Below are positions 42,162-51,590 of a stretch of DNA of 64,000 nucleotides, one piece after another (position 1 is the first letter of the stretch; the number at the start of each line of letters is the position of its first letter). Position numbers and translations under genes: made by a program. This DNA comes from Vibrio splendidus (lineage in GTDB: Bacteria; Pseudomonadota; Gammaproteobacteria; Enterobacterales; Vibrionaceae). The notes below the pieces were generated by a model. That model was given only the letters and a program-made list of their open reading frames with translations. It did no database searches and was not told the origin of the DNA. The DNA lies in the NCBI RefSeq assembly GCF_002873455.1, contig NZ_MCUN01000014.1:1-64000 (forward strand). The letters run 5' to 3'.

Positions 42162-43385
42162 CTATCGATGCGTAACTGGACGCTTGGCTAGATCAGGAAG
42201 ATTGCCTGACAAACCCAGAGCTCGCTTCATGATCTCATCTTTCGCACCCGGTAATTGACCAGCGAGTTTCATACCAATACCGCGAATCAGCTTCTTGGCT
42301 GGGTTATCGCCTTCAAACAGATCTTTAAAGCCCTGCATTGAAGCAATCATCTTCGCCGCCTCAGCTTTTCTCCAGCGTTCATAACCACGAAGATTACGTT
42401 TAGTACCAATGTCCTCGCCAGCAGCCCATAGCGTTAACAGTTCTTGCGCTAAGCTTGCTGCGTCTAATAGGCCAAGGTTCACGCCTTGCCCTGCTAACGG
42501 GTGAATCGTATGAGCAGCATCACCAACCAAAGCGACACGCTCTACAGCAAAGTCACGTGCATAACGCATGCGCAGTGGGAAGGCAAAACGCTCACCAACC
42601 ACTTCACATAAACCAAGTTTTGAGTCGAACTCAGCCGTTAGCTGCTTATTAAAATCAGCATCCGACATTGATACAAGCTTCTCGGCACGATTAGGCTCCG
42701 TAGACCAAACGATCGAGCTCATGTGGCTTGGCTGCATTGGTAGGAATGCCAATGGCCCTTGTGGTGTGAATATCTGACGAGCAACGCTGTGGTGTTGCTC
42801 TGTGGTCTTAATATTCGCGACAATCGCGCTGTGTCCGTAATCCCAATGTGTTAATGGAATATCTTGTTGTTTGCGAACCCAAGAGTTTGCGCCGTCCGCT
42901 CCAACAACCAACTTAGCGGTCAATGCTTGGCCATTATCTAGCGTTAGCCATGCTTCGCTTTCACCAATCGCCATCGTTTTGCACGTCGCGGGCATGTACA
43001 GGCTGACATTATCTTGCTTCTTCACCTGATCAAGCAGCGCGAGTTGAATCACACGGTTCTCAACAATATGACCGAGATTCGGCTGAGCCAAACGTGTCGA
43101 GTCAAACTCAATACGAGCAAAGCTATCTTGTTCCCACACCTCCATCGCTTGATAAGGTGCTGCACGTCTTTGTTCAATGCCTTGCCATGCGCCTAGGTTA
43201 CGAAGAATCACTTCACTAGAGCGGCTCAATGCCGACACACGCACATCAGGCAATTCGCTAAGCCCTTCACTGGGTGCCCTGCCTTCAATGACGGCAATTC
43301 TTAAGTCACTGTCTTTCAACGCAGCAGCAAGCGCTAGGCCAACCATGCCTCCACCAACAATCGCGATATCAACACTTTGCATCAT
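42162..43385 (-). CDS. ubiI: FAD-dependent 2-octaprenylphenol hydroxylase UbiI
   Basis: Hydroxylates C5 of the ubiquinone precursor ring. The 407-residue product has the Rossmann motif IAIVGGGMVGLALA near 7-20, the DG motif VVGADGANSWVR near 160-171 and the GDAAHTIHPLAGQG flavin motif near 295-308. It was formerly called visC. Adjacent ATG codons leave one residue of doubt. It lies 12 bp downstream of ubiH, so both probably share an operon with ygfB. Confidence 0.95.
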   Translation of the reverse strand: MMQSVDIAIVGGGMVGLALAAALKDSDLRIAVIEGRAPSEGLSELPDVRVSALSRSSEVILRNLGAWQGIEQRRAAPYQAMEVWEQDSFARIEFDSTRLAQPNLGHIVENRVIQLALLDQVKKQDNVSLYMPATCKTMAIGESEAWLTLDNGQALTAKLVVGADGANSWVRKQQDIPLTHWDYGHSAIVANIKTTEQHHSVARQIFTPQGPLAFLPMQPSHMSSIVWSTEPNRAEKLVSMSDADFNKQLTAEFDSKLGLCEVVGERFAFPLRMRYARDFAVERVALVGDAAHTIHPLAGQGVNLGLLDAASLAQELLTLWAAGEDIGTKRNLRGYERWRKAEAAKMIASMQGFKDLFEGDNPAKKLIRGIGMKLAGQLPGAKDEIMKRALGLSGNLPDLAKRPVTHR

Positions 43386-43397
43386 TATTTTTCTACC

Positions 43398-44576
43398 TTA
43401 TCTTTCTACTAGGCCAAGCGTATGACGCAAAAGTGGACCTTTAAGTGGTGGAAGGTTATCAATTACGGCTAACCCAAGGTTTCGCCCAATGCGAGCGGTC
43501 AAAAAATCATTTGAGAACAGATGGACTAGGCTTGATGTCAGCGTAATCGTCGTGTCTCTATCTTGTTCTCTACGCTTTCTAAAATTGACAAGACCATTGT
43601 AACGTCCCACATCATCTAGCTGGGTACACAACTCTTCCGCCAAGGAAGCCACATCACGGATACCAAGATTAAAGCCTTGCCCCGCAATAGGGTGAAGCGT
43701 TTGAGCAGCATTACCAACAATGGCAAATCTATGAGATATATTCTGCTTGCGATGACGAAGGATCAGTGGGTAACTCGCACGTTTGCCGACTTTTGCTAAT
43801 CGGCCAAGTCGCCAACCAAAGTCATTCTGCAACTGCTCAAGAAATTCATTGTCGTTTAGCGTCATCACTTTTTGCGCTTGATCCGGTGACAAACACCAAA
43901 CCAGCGACAAACGGTTATCACTCATCGGTAATAGAGCGACTGGCCCATGATGAGTAAAACGCTCAAATGCTCGACCTTGATGGAGTTCACTCGCCACGAT
44001 ATTGGTAATCACAGCAACTTGTTCAAAGTCATGCTCACTCAATGAGATATTGAGTTGCTGACAACAGGTTGAGATAGCACCGTCAGCTGCAACCAATAAC
44101 TTAGTTGTTACTGTTTGCCCACTTGTCAGTTCAATCGTCGTTTGCAACTCTTCACGTTCGACTTTACTGACTGACTCAGGGCAAAGCATCGTAATTGCAG
44201 CTTCTGATTCAAGCTTCTGCTGATAGATTCGCCCCACATCCGCCAACTCGACCACATAGCCAAGCGCATCAACAGCAAGCTCTTCGCTGTAGATGTCCGT
44301 CATTCCGGCATGCCCTCTATCCGAAACATGGATATCTTTAATTGGGGTCGCGACTGGAGCGATAGATTGCCAAAGGTGCAAAGAATCGAGGATCTGCACA
44401 GTGCCATAAGACAAAGCAATCGAACGAGAATCAAAACCAGGGTGAGCTTGATGATCAACCTGATAAGGCTCTACTACCGCGATCGATAGTGAACCTTGAC
44501 TGAGGTGATTCAGAGCAAGGGCTAAGGTCGCCCCTGCCATTGCGCCACCAGCAATTACAACATCATACTGAGCCAT
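43398..44576 (-). CDS. ubiH: 2-octaprenyl-6-methoxyphenol hydroxylase UbiH
   Basis: Flavin monooxygenase for C1 hydroxylation in ubiquinone synthesis. The 392-residue product has VVIAGGAMAGATLALAL near 5-21, LLVAADGAISTCC and GNAAQTLHPIAGQGFN near 292-307. It is paralogous to ubiI next door. The GNAAQ variant in place of GDAAH is common in UbiH. It sits between ygfB and ubiI on the same strand, as in E. coli. Confidence 0.95.
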   Translation of the reverse strand: MAQYDVVIAGGAMAGATLALALNHLSQGSLSIAVVEPYQVDHQAHPGFDSRSIALSYGTVQILDSLHLWQSIAPVATPIKDIHVSDRGHAGMTDIYSEELAVDALGYVVELADVGRIYQQKLESEAAITMLCPESVSKVEREELQTTIELTSGQTVTTKLLVAADGAISTCCQQLNISLSEHDFEQVAVITNIVASELHQGRAFERFTHHGPVALLPMSDNRLSLVWCLSPDQAQKVMTLNDNEFLEQLQNDFGWRLGRLAKVGKRASYPLILRHRKQNISHRFAIVGNAAQTLHPIAGQGFNLGIRDVASLAEELCTQLDDVGRYNGLVNFRKRREQDRDTTITLTSSLVHLFSNDFLTARIGRNLGLAVIDNLPPLKGPLLRHTLGLVER

Positions 44577-44600
44577 TATAACCTCAAACCGACAAGCGGA

Positions 44601-45176
44601 TTAATGAATGGTTGGAGCCGCATCTTCAGATGGGCGTGCACCGAATTCAGCATGAATGGTTAGTGCACACGCTTTTACGTGTTCAATAACGTGCTCTAGA
44701 AGCTGCGCTTGCTCTTCCATATCATCTTCTTCATCGATACCCAGTTTTGCCATCTCTTCAAGATCAGCCAAAGCTTCTTTGGTACCGTCAGACGCTTTAT
44801 TCAATTGAGCGCCAACCAAGCCTAAGCCAGAAATAAAGTGGTTAATCCAATCAGACACGCCGTCCGCAAGATCAAACAAGCTTGCGCTTGCGTCTTCGTC
44901 CGGCAACAACATAGACAGCTCCATGCCTGAACCTGTGATTTCGCTGGTCGTTACTTTTAGCGTTGCTTCCGCAAGCGTTAATGCGCGATCTGGCCAGCCC
45001 ATACCTTCATTGGTGTAATCAAAGATCAGTGGTTGCCAGCTTTTATCTGCCAGGTTTAAGCCTCCGCTCAACATACCCGTTAATAAACCATGCATCTCAG
45101 CAGGGTTTACGGCTAGGCTTGCCGATTGAAGTTCAGTCGCAACCGTTAGGTAGTCAGGTAAAGTCGTTTCGCTCAT
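44601..45176 (-). CDS. ygfB: UPF0149 family protein YgfB
   Basis: A conserved small acidic protein with no defined enzymatic activity; in Pseudomonas a YgfB homologue is described as a regulator of ampDh3. The 191-residue product has the family features [12 protein letters not shown] near residues 28-39 and the acidic C-terminus ([22 protein letters not shown]). It is the first gene of ygfB-ubiH-ubiI and diverges from zapA, matching E. coli (pepP is not seen here). Confidence 0.92.
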   Translation of the reverse strand: MSETTLPDYLTVATELQSASLAVNPAEMHGLLTGMLSGGLNLADKSWQPLIFDYTNEGMGWPDRALTLAEATLKVTTSEITGSGMELSMLLPDEDASASLFDLADGVSDWINHFISGLGLVGAQLNKASDGTKEALADLEEMAKLGIDEEDDMEEQAQLLEHVIEHVKACALTIHAEFGARPSEDAAPTIH

Positions 45177-45483
45177 CAGATAGCTCGCTCAGTTATTCTT
45201 TATATCGATAGTATAATCGTACCACTTCACCCCAATTCTGATAAGCATCGATCCTGAGCAATTGAAGGATGACTGACTACCAATTGTTCAATTTGCTGAA
45301 TTACTGTGTGCTCAAGCTCTCATTTACAAACAGTCACTCTGAAAAGCTTGAATCTTAATAGCGGTTTACCTATAGTTTCTCCCTCAGAGGAGATTGCTTC
45401 CTCATCGGTACTTGCACTTTTTCTTTGTAACAAAATGATAAAGAGCAATAGCCTTAAATAGTGCGTTAAAGAGTTCATCCATC
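45177..45483. other. Divergent promoter region of ygfB and zapA
   Basis: TATACT/TATAAT-like -10 sequences lie near 45210-45220 for ygfB; TTGCAC followed 18 bp later by TGATAA near 45413-45445 could serve zapA. A GAGGA..TCCTC inverted repeat is at about 45388-45405. No gene is seen. Confidence 0.35.
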
Positions 45484-45792
45484 ATGAGTAATCAAGCGGT
45501 AGACGTTGAAATATTAGGAAAACTGACTCGAGTTAATTGTCCCCCAGGGCAAGAAGAGTCATTGATTGCAGCGGCGGCCGATCTTGATAATCGATTGAAA
45601 GAGATGGCTGAACGTACTAAGGTAACCAATGAAGTGAAGCTGCTAACGATCGCAGCTCTGAACATTTGCTATGAATTACAAACCAAGAAGTTTGAAGCAA
45701 ATGATGAACAAAACGCACTGACCGAGCGAATGGAACAGCTCACGACATCACTTTCAGATGTCCTCAGTAAAGTTAAGCACGGACAGCAATAG
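45484..45792 (+). CDS. zapA: Cell division protein ZapA
   Basis: Small FtsZ-associated protein that crosslinks protofilaments at the Z-ring. The 102-residue product has the globular N-terminal head (VDVEILGKLTRVNCPPGQEESLIAAAADLD) and a C-terminal coiled coil from about residue 55. It is directly followed by 6S RNA and fau, the order conserved in gammaproteobacteria. Confidence 0.97.
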   Translation: MSNQAVDVEILGKLTRVNCPPGQEESLIAAAADLDNRLKEMAERTKVTNEVKLLTIAALNICYELQTKKFEANDEQNALTERMEQLTTSLSDVLSKVKHGQQ

Positions 45793-45803
45793 CGTACACA
45801 AAA

Positions 45804-45986
45804 TTTACCCTGGAGTGTTTGTCAGAGGATTCACGTCCCCGAGCCGATAAGCAATCCCTAAGGGTTAGTACTTGAGTGCTATTGAGCATGCTCGGCCCGC
45901 CGAGAAGCCTACGGTAATCATTGCTGATCCGCCTTGAACTCGCTGGTTCAAGGGCCATCTATTCTCAACGGCACTTTGGGGTATCC
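45804..45986 (+). ncRNA. ssrS: 6S RNA
   Basis: 6S RNA binds the housekeeping RNA polymerase in stationary phase by mimicking an open promoter. The terminal stem pairs TACCCTGGAGTG (45806-45817) with CACTTTGGGGTA (45972-45983) including G-U pairs. The central bubble and conserved GAGCATGCTCGG with GTCCCCGAGCC flank are present. It sits between zapA and fau as in E. coli and has the expected length of about 183 nt. End points are estimated to a few bases. Confidence 0.95.
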
Positions 45987-45992
45987 CTTCTT

Positions 45993-46592
45993 ATGAAGAC
46001 GCTCACACGCAGCGAATTTCGCAAACAGATCCGTATCAAACGCAATACCTTATCTGGCGACCAACAAACCCAATCCGGTATAAACTTAGTTAAGCAGTGC
46101 TCTCAGCTTGATGAGATTCAGTCAGCTCAACATATCGCCCTCTATATTTCCATTGATGGCGAACTCGATACCCAGCCTTTAATTGAATGGTTATGGGGGC
46201 AAGGCAAGCAAACTTATTTACCAGTATTACACCCCTTCTCTGCCGGACATCTGCTGTTTCTACATTACTCACCAACCACACCCACTGTTTTGAATAAGTA
46301 CGGCATTGTCGAACCTCAGCTCAATCAGATGCTGGTCAAACCTTGTCAGCAACTCGATCTCATTCTGACTCCCCTTGTAGGCTTTGACTCTCAAGGGCAT
46401 CGCTTAGGCATGGGCGGCGGATATTACGATCGTACCTTGGCTCGATGGTTTGAGACTGGTGAAGGCGCAACGCCAATTGGTTTGGCTCATGATTGCCAGC
46501 ATGTCGATACACTGCCAATTGAAGAATGGGACATTCCGTTACCTAAAATCGTGACTCCGAGTAAGACTTGGCAATGGGAAAACAACCATTAA
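45993..46592 (+). CDS. fau: 5-formyltetrahydrofolate cyclo-ligase
   Basis: Converts 5-formyl-THF to 5,10-methenyl-THF (also called ygfA). The 199-residue product has the ATP-binding Arg/Lys N-terminus (FRKQIRIKRNTLS) and the signature LGMGGGYYDRTL near 138-149. The longer open frame runs into 6S RNA, so I begin at the ATG at 45993, 6 bp after the RNA 3' end. There is no clear Shine-Dalgarno, so translation may depend on processing or on the leader of the ssrS-fau transcript. Confidence 0.93.
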   Translation: MKTLTRSEFRKQIRIKRNTLSGDQQTQSGINLVKQCSQLDEIQSAQHIALYISIDGELDTQPLIEWLWGQGKQTYLPVLHPFSAGHLLFLHYSPTTPTVLNKYGIVEPQLNQMLVKPCQQLDLILTPLVGFDSQGHRLGMGGGYYDRTLARWFETGEGATPIGLAHDCQHVDTLPIEEWDIPLPKIVTPSKTWQWENNH

Positions 46593-46607
46593 AGCGCTAT
46601 AATCCCG

Positions 46608-46685
46608 CCGCAAACGTTAACCTCGATATGCAAACGCTAACCCAATATCTAAACGTTAACTTCATCATTACGCAAACGATTAATT
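46608..46685. repeat. Four GCAAACGTTAA-type direct repeats upstream of rpiA
   Basis: Cores AAACG at 46612, 46632, 46651 and 46674 recur about every 20 bp in the same orientation: GCAAACGTTAACC, GCAAACGCTAACC, CTAAACGTTAAC and CGCAAACGATTAA. They resemble half sites of a PurR/LacI-type operator and end about 30 bp before the rpiA ATG. Confidence 0.65.
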
Positions 46686-46716
46686 CAAAGTACAAGACCT
46701 TATTCAGGAGAATGGC

Positions 46717-47373
46717 ATGACTCAAGATGAAATGAAAAAAGCAGCTGGCTGGGCAGCACTTCAATATGTTGAAGAAGGCAGCATTGTAGGTGTAGGTACA
46801 GGCTCTACAGTAAATCACTTCATCGACGCACTAGGCACAATGAAAGAAAAAATCAAAGGTGCGGTTTCAAGTTCTGTAGCCTCTACTGAAAAACTAGAAG
46901 CGCTGGAAATCAAAGTATTTGAGTGTAATGACGTATTCAAGTTAGACATCTATGTTGATGGCGCAGATGAGATCAACGGTTCGCGCGACATGATCAAAGG
47001 CGGCGGTGCTGCTTTGACTCGTGAAAAAATCGTAGCGGCTATCTCTGATAAGTTTATTTGTATTGTTGACGGTACTAAAGCAGTTGATGTGTTGGGTAAA
47101 TTCCCACTGCCTGTTGAAGTTATCCCAATGGCACGTTCATATGTTGCACGTGAACTAGTAAAGCTTGGTGGTGACCCAGTTTACCGCGAAGGTTGCACAA
47201 CCGATAACGGCAACGTAATCCTAGATGTGTACGGCATGGCAATCGAAAATCCGAAACAACTAGAAGATATCATCAACGGTATTGCTGGCGTAGTTACGGT
47301 TGGCCTATTTGCTCACCGTGGTGCTGATGTGGTTATCACAGGCACACCTGAAGGTGCAAAAATTGAAGAATAA
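46717..47373 (+). CDS. rpiA: Ribose-5-phosphate isomerase A
   Basis: Interconverts ribose 5-phosphate and ribulose 5-phosphate. The 218-residue product has [14 protein letters not shown] near 25-38 and the catalytic segment DGADEIN near 81-87 and [11 protein letters not shown] near 94-104. AGGAG is 6 bp before the ATG. It lies between fau and serA, as in E. coli, each with its own terminator or regulatory region. Confidence 0.98.
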   Translation: MTQDEMKKAAGWAALQYVEEGSIVGVGTGSTVNHFIDALGTMKEKIKGAVSSSVASTEKLEALEIKVFECNDVFKLDIYVDGADEINGSRDMIKGGGAALTREKIVAAISDKFICIVDGTKAVDVLGKFPLPVEVIPMARSYVARELVKLGGDPVYREGCTTDNGNVILDVYGMAIENPKQLEDIINGIAGVVTVGLFAHRGADVVITGTPEGAKIEE

Positions 47374-47411
47374 ATAATAGAAGATTGAGTTTTTCTGTTA
47401 CTTCATTACAT

Positions 47412-47439
47412 ACGGTGCCCAAGGGCGCCGTTTTTTTTT
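47412..47439 (+). terminator. Terminator of rpiA
   Basis: ACGGTGCCC pairs with GGGCGCCGT (one G-U pair) around AA, followed by nine T. Confidence 0.92.
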
Positions 47440-47528
47440 GCTTTTCGCCTGTAAAATTATGTCTTATTCCGTAATTTTCTTACCCAAAACATTTTTTTTT
47501 TGTTACTTTATTGTTCAGAAGACGCACA

Positions 47529-47544
47529 GGGAAAACGTTTGTCT
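47529..47544. promoter_or_regulatory. PurR-like operator upstream of serA
   Basis: GGGAAAACGTTTGTCT matches 11 of 16 positions of the PurR consensus ACGCAAACGTTTGCGT and keeps the AAACGTTTG core. It is 92 bp before the serA ATG. No experimental support; other LacI-family proteins could bind it. Confidence 0.45.
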
Positions 47545-47635
47545 CCTGACAAAATGGTGAATAAGTTCCTCTTTTAGCCGTTTTGTAGCACGTGCGCCGC
47601 ATTTGCCCAACCTTTCCATTTTAAGGACGAGAACA

Positions 47636-48865
47636 ATGGCCAAAGTTTCACTGGAAAAAGAAAAAATTAAAATTCTACTTCTAGAGGGTCTTCACCCTTC
47701 TTCTGTAGAAGTACTGCAAGCCGCTGGTTACACCAATATTGAGTACCATAAAGGCTCACTACCTGAAGATGAACTTCTTGAAGCAGTGAAAGATGCTCAT
47801 TTCATTGGTATCCGTTCTCGCACCAACATCTCCCAAGAAGTTATTGATGCAGCAGAAAAGCTAGTTGCAGTCGGTTGTTTCTGTATTGGTACTAACCAAG
47901 TTAACCTTCAAGCGGCAGCAAAGCGCGGTATCCCTGTTTTCAATGCACCGTTCTCAAATACTCGAAGCGTTGCTGAGCTGGTTCTTGGTCAAGTTCTATT
48001 GCTACTACGCGGTATCCCAGAGAAGAATGCTCTTGCTCACCGTGGTATCTGGAAAAAGAGTGCTGACAACTCTTACGAAGCTCGTGGTAAGCGTTTAGGT
48101 ATCATCGGTTACGGTCACATTGGTACTCAGCTGGGTATTATTGCTGAAAACCTTGGTATGCGTGTTTACTTTTACGATATCGAAAACAAACTGTCTTTGG
48201 GTAACGCAACTCAAGTTCACACTATGACTGACTTGCTGAACAAGTGTGACGTGATCTCTTTGCACGTACCTGAAACCAATGAAACGAAGAACATGATGGG
48301 TAAAGAAGAGTTCGAGCGCATGAAGCCTGGTTCTATCTTTATCAATGCAGCACGTGGCACGGTAGTCGATATCCCAGCTCTGTGCGGCGCTCTAGATTCT
48401 GGTCACCTTTCAGGTGCAGCAATCGATGTATTCCCAACGGAACCAAAAACCAATGCTGACCCATTTGAGTCACCATTGATGCAGTTCGATAACGTGATCC
48501 TAACGCCTCACGTGGGTGGTTCAACTCAGGAAGCACAAGAAAACATCGGTGTTGAAGTAGCAGGTAAGCTTGCAAAATACTCTGATAATGGCTCAACGCT
48601 ATCAAGTGTTAACTTCCCAGAAGTATCATTGCCACTGCATACAGGTGCTTCTCGCCTGCTGCACATTCACGAAAACCGTCCGGGTATCCTAACTCAAATT
48701 AACACCATCTTCGCAGAAGAAGGGATTAACATTGCAGGTCAGTACTTACAGACTGCAGCAGATATGGGTTATGTGGTTATTGATGTAGAAGCAAATCGTT
48801 CAGAAGAAGCATTGCTTAAACTGAAAGAGATCGAAGGCACAATTCGTGCTCGTCTACTTCACTAA
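47636..48865 (+). CDS. serA: D-3-phosphoglycerate dehydrogenase
   Basis: First step of serine synthesis. The 409-residue product has the D-2-hydroxyacid dehydrogenase NAD motif GIIGYGHIGTQLG near 158-170, catalytic Arg (NAARGTVVD), Glu and His (TPHVGGST near 290), and a C-terminal ACT domain from about 335 for serine feedback. The ATG at 47636 (MAKVSLEKEKIK) has AAGGA 8 bp upstream; the longer frame is not conserved. Family length fits the E. coli type. Confidence 0.98.
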   Translation: MAKVSLEKEKIKILLLEGLHPSSVEVLQAAGYTNIEYHKGSLPEDELLEAVKDAHFIGIRSRTNISQEVIDAAEKLVAVGCFCIGTNQVNLQAAAKRGIPVFNAPFSNTRSVAELVLGQVLLLLRGIPEKNALAHRGIWKKSADNSYEARGKRLGIIGYGHIGTQLGIIAENLGMRVYFYDIENKLSLGNATQVHTMTDLLNKCDVISLHVPETNETKNMMGKEEFERMKPGSIFINAARGTVVDIPALCGALDSGHLSGAAIDVFPTEPKTNADPFESPLMQFDNVILTPHVGGSTQEAQENIGVEVAGKLAKYSDNGSTLSSVNFPEVSLPLHTGASRLLHIHENRPGILTQINTIFAEEGINIAGQYLQTAADMGYVVIDVEANRSEEALLKLKEIEGTIRARLLH

Positions 48866-48894
48866 TCATCGAATTAGATCATAAGTAAAAATAG

Positions 48895-48922
48895 AAAAGG
48901 CTCTCGTAATGAGAGCCTTTTT
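48895..48922 (+). terminator. Terminator of serA
   Basis: AAAAGGCTCTC/GAGAGCCTTTT with a 5-base loop and following T residues, about 30 bp after the stop codon. Confidence 0.92.
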
Positions 48923-48985
48923 AGTGTTTGGCCTACTGTAGGTAAATAGATCATGATGATCTAATCCCTCTCTGAAGTGTGTTCA

Positions 48986-49699
48986 CTACTCTTCTAGTTG
49001 GTAGATCACATTCACTCTATCACGAATGGTGATCGTTGAATCTTCATAAGAATTCGACTCTGTTCTCGCATCCATCGCCATTGAACGCATAAGCACTGGC
49101 TGAGAGGATTGTGCGTTGTAATCTACGCGCCAGACATCGCCAAGCTCACGCTCAAAACCGCTCGCTAATGATTTAGCTTTCGATGTCGCATCTTTAATTG
49201 CTTCTAAGCGTGCTTGTTCCTGATACTTAGCTTGGTCACGAACTTGAAGTTGGATATTATCGATCTGGTTGATACCCTCCCCGATGGCAATATCCATGTA
49301 GTCATTTAGATTGGCTAGCTCATTCACTTGAACGGTCACATTACGTGAAGCTCGGTAACCAACCAGTTCAGGTTTACCATTTTTCGGGTAATGATATTGA
49401 GGAGATAAATACAGGTTAGAGCTGTGTACGCTCGCCTCATCAACACCCGCTTGATGTAGCTTATTTAGAAAGCTCGTCACTACTTTATCAACAGTATTTT
49501 TAGCCTGCTCAGCCGTCATCGTCGATTCCACAACTCTAACAGAAAATGTCGCCATATCTGGTGTCGCGATCACTTCACCATAGCCTGTCGTTGAAATATG
49601 CGGAAAAGATGGCGAGTCAGCCAATGATGGAAAACTCACAGCACTCAATGCTGCAGTAAGAGTAAGAGACGTTGCTAACATCTTTGGTACAAACTTCAT
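48986..49699 (-). CDS. yggE: SIMPL-domain periplasmic protein YggE
   Basis: Family members lower oxidative damage in E. coli, but the molecular role is unknown. The 237-residue product has a signal peptide (MKFVPKMLATSLTLTAALSA.., cleavage after SLA near residue 27) and the SIMPL domain, starting ISTTGYGEVIATPDMATFSV. It lies downstream of argP on the same strand, close to argO, as in E. coli. Confidence 0.9.
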   Translation of the reverse strand: MKFVPKMLATSLTLTAALSAVSFPSLADSPSFPHISTTGYGEVIATPDMATFSVRVVESTMTAEQAKNTVDKVVTSFLNKLHQAGVDEASVHSSNLYLSPQYHYPKNGKPELVGYRASRNVTVQVNELANLNDYMDIAIGEGINQIDNIQLQVRDQAKYQEQARLEAIKDATSKAKSLASGFERELGDVWRVDYNAQSSQPVLMRSMAMDARTESNSYEDSTITIRDRVNVIYQLEE

Positions 49700-49809
49700 T
49701 AGGTAGACCTATGCTGAACAAATGTTCTTTTATCATAGAGCAATTTGTCACATAACCAATCCCGCTAAAGGACTTCTAACACAACTTTGACGCTGTAAAA
49801 AACACCAGC

Positions 49810-50706
49810 TTACTGAGGTAAGTGATTGTGGGCATAATTTAATATCGCTTGAGATATCTCTTTTAATACCCCGCTCTCTAATTGCCAATGGTGCCAATAG
49901 ATTCGGTAAGACAACAAAAAACCGGGCGTTATATCAATTAAAGCGCCCGACTCTAGCTCCTCGATAATCTGCAATCGAGGAATCAGACAGTAGGCAACGC
50001 CCGACAATGCCAAGCGAACAAATGCTTCTGAGCTGCCGACAGTATGATTGATCACACTATCTCTCGGGACGTTAAAATGATCATGCAAGAATTTCTTATG
50101 CAGATCATCGTATTGGTCGTACGAAACCGCTGGAGCTTTTGTTAATGTCGAATAGTTCACTCCCTCAGAGAAGTAGCGTTGGTGGAAGTTAGGGTTAGCC
50201 ACACACACGTAATCCATTCTTCCGAGATAGTCCGCACTGCAACCCGGAATAGGTTGAGGTTCTAGGCTGATTGCCCCTGCAACCTCACCACTTTTAATCT
50301 TCTCAATGGTTCTTGATTCACCATGAATCGCAAGGTTCAACTCAACTTGACGTGAATTCATAACATCAGATAACGCAGGAAGTAACCATGTCGCCAAGCT
50401 ATCTGCATTGGTCGCAATAGACAGAGAAAGAGGTTGAGTTCCCTCTTCATTCATCAACTCTGGGACAAGCTCGTGCTCTAACAAGCGAACACGACGATAC
50501 AAACCCAACAGCTTTTTACCTGCTGGTGTTGGTCTTGGTGGGCTCTCTCTTACCAAAGCAGGCTGCGCTAACCATTTTTCCAGCTGTTTTATGCGCTGGG
50601 ATACCGCAGATTGCGAGATGTATAACTGCTCGGCAGCCCTTTCAAAACTGCGTTGTTTCACCACAGCATCCAGTGCTTCTATCCATTTATAATCCAATCC
50701 ACGCAT
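49810..50706 (-). CDS. argP: LysR-family regulator ArgP
   Basis: Activates argO in response to arginine (and lysine acts as corepressor); formerly iciA. The 298-residue product has the N-terminal helix-turn-helix ([24 protein letters not shown], residues 21-44) and a periplasmic-binding-like effector domain. I start at ATG 50706, with AGGAAG 8 bp upstream; a TTG precedes it by one codon. It diverges from argO, and the 142-bp gap should hold the ArgP site. Confidence 0.95.
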   Translation of the reverse strand: MRGLDYKWIEALDAVVKQRSFERAAEQLYISQSAVSQRIKQLEKWLAQPALVRESPPRPTPAGKKLLGLYRRVRLLEHELVPELMNEEGTQPLSLSIATNADSLATWLLPALSDVMNSRQVELNLAIHGESRTIEKIKSGEVAGAISLEPQPIPGCSADYLGRMDYVCVANPNFHQRYFSEGVNYSTLTKAPAVSYDQYDDLHKKFLHDHFNVPRDSVINHTVGSSEAFVRLALSGVAYCLIPRLQIIEELESGALIDITPGFLLSYRIYWHHWQLESGVLKEISQAILNYAHNHLPQ

Positions 50707-50848
50707 CAACTTGCTTCCTTTTTGACCTGATTACCGCCCACATTAGCAACTCTAATATTAGATTAAAATCATTAATTATACTTATTTAAAGGGTCGGAGT
50801 ATCTTCGCCATATAGCACGTAAATATAGTTAATGAAGTGGAGGTTAAA

Positions 50849-51478
50849 ATGAATTTTTGGGTTTTATTACAAGGTTTTGGTCTAGGGGCGAGCATGATCA
50901 TCCCTATTGGCGCTCAAAATGCGTACGTCTTGAATCAAGGGATAAAACGCAATCACCACCTAACCACAGCGACGATTTGTAGCCTACTCGATACCTTGTT
51001 CATCTCATTGGGTATCTTTGGTGGCGGAGCGATCCTATCGCAAAATGAATTACTGCTAACCTCAGTGACACTGGGTGGTATCGCCTTTTTAACCGTTTAT
51101 GGTTTGTTGTCATTGCGCAGTGCGTTCAGAACGCGTACCAGTGATGAATCAAAGGGTGAGGTATTGGCTCGAGGTAAGCGCACCGTTATTTTGGGGGCAT
51201 TAGCAGTAACAGTATTAAACCCGCATCTTTATTTAGATACCGTGGTGATTCTTGGATCCATTGGCGGGCAGTTTGAAGGTAACGACAGAATTGCTTTTGC
51301 TATAGGGACTGTCTTAGCTTCATTCGTGTGGTTTTACTCTTTGTCATTAGGCGCAGCAAAATTAGGCCCAACGCTATCTAAACCGAAGGTTAAAATGGGC
51401 ATCGATATCGCAGTCGCGACCATGATGTTTGCTATTGCTGCTGTGCTTACCAACGGACTCGTTGAGCAGTACGGGTAA
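50849..51478 (+). CDS. argO: Arginine exporter ArgO (LysE family)
   Basis: Exports L-arginine and the toxic analogue canavanine. The 209-residue product has about six hydrophobic helices and the LysE-type N-terminus MNFWVLLQGFGLGASMIIPIGAQN, with LNPHLYLD near 125. The ATG at 50849 has GGAGG 6 bp upstream; a GTG 12 bp earlier lies inside that site. Regulated by the divergent argP by analogy with E. coli. Confidence 0.95.
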   Translation: MNFWVLLQGFGLGASMIIPIGAQNAYVLNQGIKRNHHLTTATICSLLDTLFISLGIFGGGAILSQNELLLTSVTLGGIAFLTVYGLLSLRSAFRTRTSDESKGEVLARGKRTVILGALAVTVLNPHLYLDTVVILGSIGGQFEGNDRIAFAIGTVLASFVWFYSLSLGAAKLGPTLSKPKVKMGIDIAVATMMFAIAAVLTNGLVEQYG

Positions 51479-51517
51479 ATCTGTTCTTTTTAGTCTTCAA
51501 ACAAACGTTACTCATCC

Positions 51518-51556
51518 AAAAAAAAAGGCGGATAACCTAAGTTATCCGCCTTTCTT
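51518..51556. terminator. Bidirectional terminator of argO and mscS
   Basis: A perfect 13-bp stem AAAGGCGGATAAC/GTTATCCGCCTTT with a CTAA loop, flanked by A-run and T-run, stands between the convergent genes. Confidence 0.93.
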
Positions 51557-51590
51557 ATAAAAGCTTATCGCTATAAAAACTAACTAGAAA

